From NCBI GenBank assembly GCA_035236585.1, contig CP141135.1, forward strand, positions 2,080,001 through 2,144,000: a stretch of DNA of 64,000 nucleotides, in the 5' to 3' direction. The notes below the pieces were generated by a model. The model saw only the letters and a program-made list of their open reading frames with translations. It searched no databases and had not been told where the DNA came from. Positions 60,550 to 64,000 of this stretch are shown here, piece by piece. Numbering within the stretch: position 1 is the stretch's first letter; every line of letters starts with the position of its first letter. The position numbers were made by a program, and so were the translations under genes. Origin of the DNA: Warburgia ugandensis. Its lineage: Eukaryota; Streptophyta; Magnoliopsida; Canellales; Canellaceae.

Positions 60550-61298
60550 GGTTGGAACCCGGATGAAAAGAAACGAAGGAATGGAGAAGGAGATAGAAGG
60601 AGTCAGGGGTGAGATAGGAGACTTGAGGGAAAACATGGGGAGATTACAAACGAATGTAAATGCATTCGGTGAATATCTAGTAGAAATAAGAGAATGGATC
60701 AAGAATCAAGAAATGCCAGAGGAATGTTGAGATCGGCATAGGAATACAGAAGGTGGAAAACCCTCAATTGGTCACGAAGGAAGTTCCTTCTTACTGGGGG
60801 ATCATCATCATCATGAGTTTCAAGGAAGGAGACTGGATTTGCCAGCGTTCAATAGCAAAGATCCCTATAGTTGGTTATGTCGAGCTGAACGATATTTCCA
60901 GGTCAACCACAAATCCGACGAGGAGAAGATACCAACAGCAGCCATTTGCATGGAGGGAGAAGCTCTCCATTGGTTTTTGTAGATGGAATCAAGAAATCTC
61001 TTCTCATCATGGGGTTCTTTCCGGTCATCCCTGCTGCATTGTTTCCGATCTTCTCAATGGGACGACGATTATGAATCTCTTTTGGCTTTGAGGCAGACCT
61101 GAAGTGTCTTCGAGTATCTCCGGTCGTTCAAGCTTCTCTCCAGTCACCTGAGTGATCTTTCCGACAATCTGTTGAAAGAAGCCTTCTTGAATGGGCTTGG
61201 GGAAGATATCAAGGCCGAAATAAAATTATTCATGCCTGCATCTTTATATAGGCTTGTGGATTTAGCCCACAAAATAGAAGAGAAGAACATTGCGTTGC
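60550..61298 (+). pseudogene. Ty3/gypsy gag fragment, interrupted by viral DNA
   Basis: Reads MVGTRMKRNEGMEKEIEGVR and a coiled-coil-like NMGRLQTNVNAFGEYLVEIR, then a TGA. A gag core follows: LPAFNSKDPYSWLCRAERYF and AAICMEGEALHWF, a TAG, SSWGSFRSSLLHCF, LLALRQT, a stop, then FLNGLGEDIKAEIKLFMP and LVDLAHKIEEKN. At about 61298 the sequence changes into the viral leader. At least three in-frame stops show it is dead. It lies antisense to PRP40C. Confidence 0.85.
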
Positions 61299-61491
61299 TC
61301 TTAGTTTCAGTTTGAGTTGTAGAGCAAGAAGCTCAGCTTTCAGCAATTGAAGTTCTTGTTCTTCCATTCTCAGTTCTTATGCTTATGCATGTTAGGTAAT
61401 TCCGCACTCTGATTTTGTTCAATGTTAGTTATCTCTACGGCGCACTTCCGTTTATGAAACAACATTGAATAGTTTTCCGATCCCTTTTGAA
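61299..61491 (+). repeat. Left arm of the viral inverted repeat (leader sequence)
   Basis: 193 bp that match the reverse complement of 63661-63852 with a single visible mismatch (GTTGTTTC against GCTGTTTC on the right-arm strand). Both arms are viral leader, lying just upstream of the primer site at 61506. The left edge abuts host gag. Confidence 0.95.
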
Positions 61492-61505
61492 AATTGGGCC
61501 TTTTA

Positions 61506-61517
61506 TGGTATCAGAGC
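61506..61517 (+). other. tRNA-Met primer-binding site of the endogenous badnavirus
   Basis: TGGTATCAGAGC followed by TATCCTTATG. In Caulimoviridae this site marks the conventional position 1 of the circular genome (established). Confidence 0.85.
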
Positions 61518-61902
61518 TATCCTTATGTGCAGATTAACCATGTCTGAGTAGAACCTTAAGGTTCGGGTGCTCAGAGGTGCGTGGTCTGGTACTTGGGGAT
61601 ACCAGCTCTTGTTCCTGTTACTATGCTTATCTTAGTTACATTTCTTTCATTTATTGCTGTTATTTAATTTCGGGATTCATAGTTTAAACCTGGTAAGACT
61701 TTCTGTGAGGCATGCTATCGGAAATGGTAATCAGTAGGGAAACCAAAAGACGTAAGCCGATGTAAGTCGCCAAGGAGGGTGCCGCAGGTCATAAGGTGAG
61801 GGGAACTGATGGGTTACCAAATCTAATTGTATGTCTTGCTTAATCGTCTTCTGCTTTAAATATGAATTCTTAGCTTAATGACGCAGCAATTTATGCTTAA
61901 AA

Positions 61903-62334
61903 ATGTCAGTAAGATGGGAGCAACAGGTTCAGGAATGGTATAACCGAGCACCGACTGCAAACCTAGAGTACCTAGACCTTTCCCTTTCAGACAGAGTATC
62001 TTCTAAGGATATAGCTCATAACCTCGCAGTTTGTTACGATAGAATTTGTTTGGCCTCTAGAGTTCATTTAAAGAATTTTAAGCTGGTTCTAGAAAAACAT
62101 CAGCTACTGGAAAACAAGCTCCAGGAGATTCAATTTGGCCTCACGGCCCTGGCCACCCAAGTTCAAAACCAGAAACCACTGTCTAAGGTAGACGTCAGAA
62201 CCTTAGTGACAGAAATTGCCCAGCAACCTAAGTTGGTTGAAGAGGAAGCCTTACGGCTAACAGAGGACCTAAAGGAGAAAATCCAGAGGATTGAGCAACT
62301 GGTTCAACGAGTGGAGAACCATCTCCTTTCATGA
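61903..62334 (+). CDS. Badnavirus ORF1 (P1) protein
   Basis: 143 codons, fully open. It has WYNRAPTANLEYLDLS near the N-terminus, a hallmark of the badnavirus P1 family (DUF1319 type), and a coiled-coil-prone C-terminal half (LEKHQLLENKLQEIQFGL, LKEKIQRIEQLVQRVENHLL). The length is normal for the genus. P1 is a virion-associated protein of uncertain role (family knowledge). The stop overlaps the ORF2 start as ATGA, allowing leaky scanning from one mRNA. Here it is a host-integrated copy; expression is unknown. Confidence 0.9.
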   Translation: MSVRWEQQVQEWYNRAPTANLEYLDLSLSDRVSSKDIAHNLAVCYDRICLASRVHLKNFKLVLEKHQLLENKLQEIQFGLTALATQVQNQKPLSKVDVRTLVTEIAQQPKLVEEEALRLTEDLKEKIQRIEQLVQRVENHLLS

Positions 62335-62765
62335 ACGTGAACAACCTGGTAAACACAGACGCTTACCAGATCTCAGATCAGATCCTCCAGACTTTGGACG
62401 ATAACCCGACAGCAGGTTTCGTCAAAACCACCGATTACTCAGGTTCCTCGACAGCAACTGCGCTGTCCATAAAGCAAAATAATTTGCTTCTGGCAGTAGT
62501 TATCCAACAGTCCGAGATTCTTGCAGACATCCGTCAGGATATCCGTCGGCTGTTAAGCCAGAAGGGGGTTGTTGAACCTACCCCTTCAGCACCACCATTA
62601 CCAGTCCAGTCATCGACCGAAGAGGTCTTGACAAAAATCGAGGCAAAATTAGACCATCTGGGTCTATCGGGACTGCCATCTAGAAAGGTAGTTACCGGCA
62701 ACATCAGGGTTGTAACAGACCCTCAGGAACTTCTGTTAACAGAAATCGACAAAGCGCGACAATGA
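62331..62765 (+). CDS. Badnavirus ORF2 (P2) protein
   Basis: 144 codons, open. It has coiled-coil-like central heptads (LLLAVVIQQSEILADIRQDI), a proline-rich linker (EPTPSAPPLPVQSS) and a second helical stretch (EEVLTKIEAKLDHLGLSGLP). Badnavirus P2 is a small nucleic-acid-binding, virion-associated protein (family knowledge); the basic tail usual for it is weak here. It overlaps ORF1 and ORF3 by ATGA. Confidence 0.88.
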   Translation: MNVNNLVNTDAYQISDQILQTLDDNPTAGFVKTTDYSGSSTATALSIKQNNLLLAVVIQQSEILADIRQDIRRLLSQKGVVEPTPSAPPLPVQSSTEEVLTKIEAKLDHLGLSGLPSRKVVTGNIRVVTDPQELLLTEIDKARQ

Positions 62766-63662
62766 GTCGATCATCTAGGAGTTTGACCACAACTGCTCCA
62801 GCAGTTAGAAGCACACGGAGAAGTGCAGATGATGGCCCCCAGCATGAAGATCAGATCAGATCTTACAGGGCAACACAACGGAGGTTATACAACCTTCAAC
62901 GCAACATTCGGAGCCTTGGGCATCGAATGACTGGCAGAGGGTCTTATTCACAGACTCTAGAACAACAACTGGATCCAGATTTACAACTCCAGTTATCCAT
63001 GAAGGATCGTGCAGCATTAGTACCAAATGCGGGTAAGTGCTATACCGAAGTCAAGCAACAGATACACACCACAGAGTGTATCTTCACAGGTCTGAAGAAG
63101 CCATCTTGTGCTTGGACAACCAGCAGGTTGATCGAGCCTTCATACAACCAGAAAGTTATTATCGGTTTCAACAGGAAAGAATGCAGTTCGTGCATGTTGG
63201 GATCCTACAGGTTCGCCTACAGATCTTGCACAGACAAGATGAAGGGACTATGGCATTGGTAATATTCAGAGATAATCGCTGGCAAGGAGACCAATCCATA
63301 TTTGCAACAATGGAGATAGACCTCTCCCGAGGGAGTCAATTGGTCTATGTTGTCCCAGATACAATGATGACAATTGCGGACTTCTACCGCAATGTCCAGA
63401 TCTCAATACAGACCAGAGGATACCAAAATTGGCAGAATGGAGAAGCCAATTTACTGATCACCAGAGGGATGGTTGGCCGACTATCAAACACACCCAATGT
63501 TGGCTTTGCATATCAAATCGACCAAGTGGTGGAACATCTAGCAAGCAAAGGAGTATTAGCCCTTCCTGGCAAGAGATACAATCCACAACAGTTCCAGTCA
63601 AACAACTGGCATATCAAACCGCCTGTGCTATCCATACCATTACAAGCTTCACAAGCTAATTC
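62762..63662 (+). pseudogene. Badnavirus ORF3 polyprotein, N-terminal part only, frameshifted and truncated
   Basis: The start overlaps the ORF2 stop (ATGA). The first frame runs from 62762 (MSRSSRSLTTTAPAVRSTRR) through the arginine-rich N-terminus (YNLQRNIRSLGHRMTGRGSY). Near 63030 the recognisable sequence moves to another frame. There it shows the viral movement-protein domain (30K-superfamily type), for example ALVIFRDNRWQGDQSIFATM and GEANLLITRGMVGRLSNTPN. At 63662 it is cut by the inverted leader, which adds about a dozen unrelated codons and a stop at 63699. Capsid, protease, RT and RNase H regions are missing. A GGTAAGT donor-like word sits at the frame change. Confidence 0.9.
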
Positions 63663-63852
63663 AAAAGGGATCGGAAAACTATTCAATGCTGTTTCATAAA
63701 CGGAAGTGCGCCGTAGAGATAACTAACATTGAACAAAATCAGAGTGCGGAATTACCTAACATGCATAAGCATAAGAACTGAGAATGGAAGAACAAGAACT
63801 TCAATTGCTGAAAGCTGAGCTTCTTGCTCTACAACTCAAACTGAAACTAAGA
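63661..63852 (-). repeat. Right arm of the viral inverted repeat
   Basis: The viral leader in reverse orientation, 192 bp, essentially identical to the left arm. The ORF3/leader joint shows a few shared bases (TTTTGAA on the leader strand), as in end-joining. Confidence 0.95.
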
Positions 63853-64000
63853 CTCCAAGCCCGAATGAAACTCCAAACCCGAAACTCGAATGCTTACAAC
63901 GTTGGGAGGTAAGAGCTTATATAGGCTCGACCTCACCACAAACTCACGACGCGTGTAAAGGAGGGAATCTCCTTTCCACCGAAAGCAGGCACCTAAACAT
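63853..64000 (-). promoter_or_regulatory. Viral promoter (TATA box) facing left
   Basis: The minus strand reads CTATATAAGCTCTTACCTCC, with the TATA box at 63923-63915. It lies about 70 nt upstream of the right arm, in the position expected for the badnavirus pregenomic promoter. GCGTCGTGAG and TTTACACGCGTCG lie further upstream. Transcription would run toward 63661 and then through ORF3 to ORF1 in antisense. Confidence 0.7.

Larger units (their letters stand above)
61299..64000 (+). mobile_element. Endogenous badnavirus-like sequence (Caulimoviridae), rearranged
   Basis: Plus-strand order is partial leader, tRNA-Met site, about 385 nt of leader with several short ATGs, ORF1, ORF2 and the ORF3 N-terminal part. 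A breakpoint at 63662 follows, and then inverted leader and promoter to the window end. The ORF sizes, the ATGA overlaps and the primer site are diagnostic of badnaviruses. RT, RNase H, protease and coat protein regions of ORF3 are absent here, so this is not a complete viral genome; other pieces may lie past 64000. The virus-like DNA is integrated in a retrotransposon gag. Confidence 0.93.

Noticed and set aside
1-64000. CRISPR arrays, rRNA operons, bacterial-type operons
   Set aside because: None seen; the intron-rich genes, SINEs and LTR elements identify a plant nuclear genome.

Overview
This is nuclear DNA from a flowering plant. Three recognisable intron-containing genes lie on the minus strand: DWF1/DIMINUTO (sterol C-24 reductase, 20382-22480), an NTMC2T5-type SMP/C2 lipid-transfer protein (35579-43917) and PRP40C (FF-domain splicing factor, 54100-59891, N-terminal part missing). 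From memory this is the order of Arabidopsis At3g19820, At3g19830 and At3g19840, so the block looks like conserved angiosperm microsynteny expanded by transposons. The species cannot be named; the mix of tRNA-derived SINEs, Tekay/Del chromoviruses and AT-rich intergenic DNA would fit many dicots or magnoliids.

Layout. 1-15246 is a nest of Ty3/gypsy retrotransposons on the minus strand. Element A (window start to about 6142, with gag, protease, the start of RT and a roughly 4.1 kb LTR) appears inserted in the 3' LTR of element B (6143-15246, nearly complete but riddled with stops; gag, PR, RT, RNase H, integrase, chromodomain, 3.26 kb 5' LTR). 15247-20300 is CT-rich and AT-rich DNA holding an orphan promoter-like block (TATA box plus three CACGTG boxes, minus strand, about 17534-17990) and one SINE. 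DWF1 follows, probably with a 3 kb leader intron. 26100-35500 is transposon-derived: a related pair of MITE-like repeats, SINEs, microsatellites and a plus-strand LTR of element B's family with a primer-binding site. NTMC2T5 follows; its eight coding exons include a 19-nt microexon. 44760-54000 is a SINE-rich intergenic region containing a small two-exon cysteine-rich secreted peptide (defensin-like) gene at 49581-50636. PRP40C fills 54100-59891.

The most striking part is the right end. Beyond the first visible PRP40C exon lies a short-LTR gypsy fragment (about 60248-61298, plus strand). Its gag is interrupted by an endogenous badnavirus-like sequence (Caulimoviridae): tRNA-Met primer site, ORF1, ORF2 and the N-terminal part of the ORF3 polyprotein, chained by ATGA overlaps. 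ORF1 and ORF2 are fully open; ORF3 has one frame change. The virus stops at 63662, where it is fused to an inverted copy of its own leader. Two 192-193 bp arms (61299-61491 and 63661-63852, one mismatch) face each other across 2.17 kb. The right arm continues into a viral TATA box firing back through the locus, so one transcript could contain both arms and fold into a hairpin.

All exon borders were placed by eye from splice signals, phase and family resemblance; no alignment was run.
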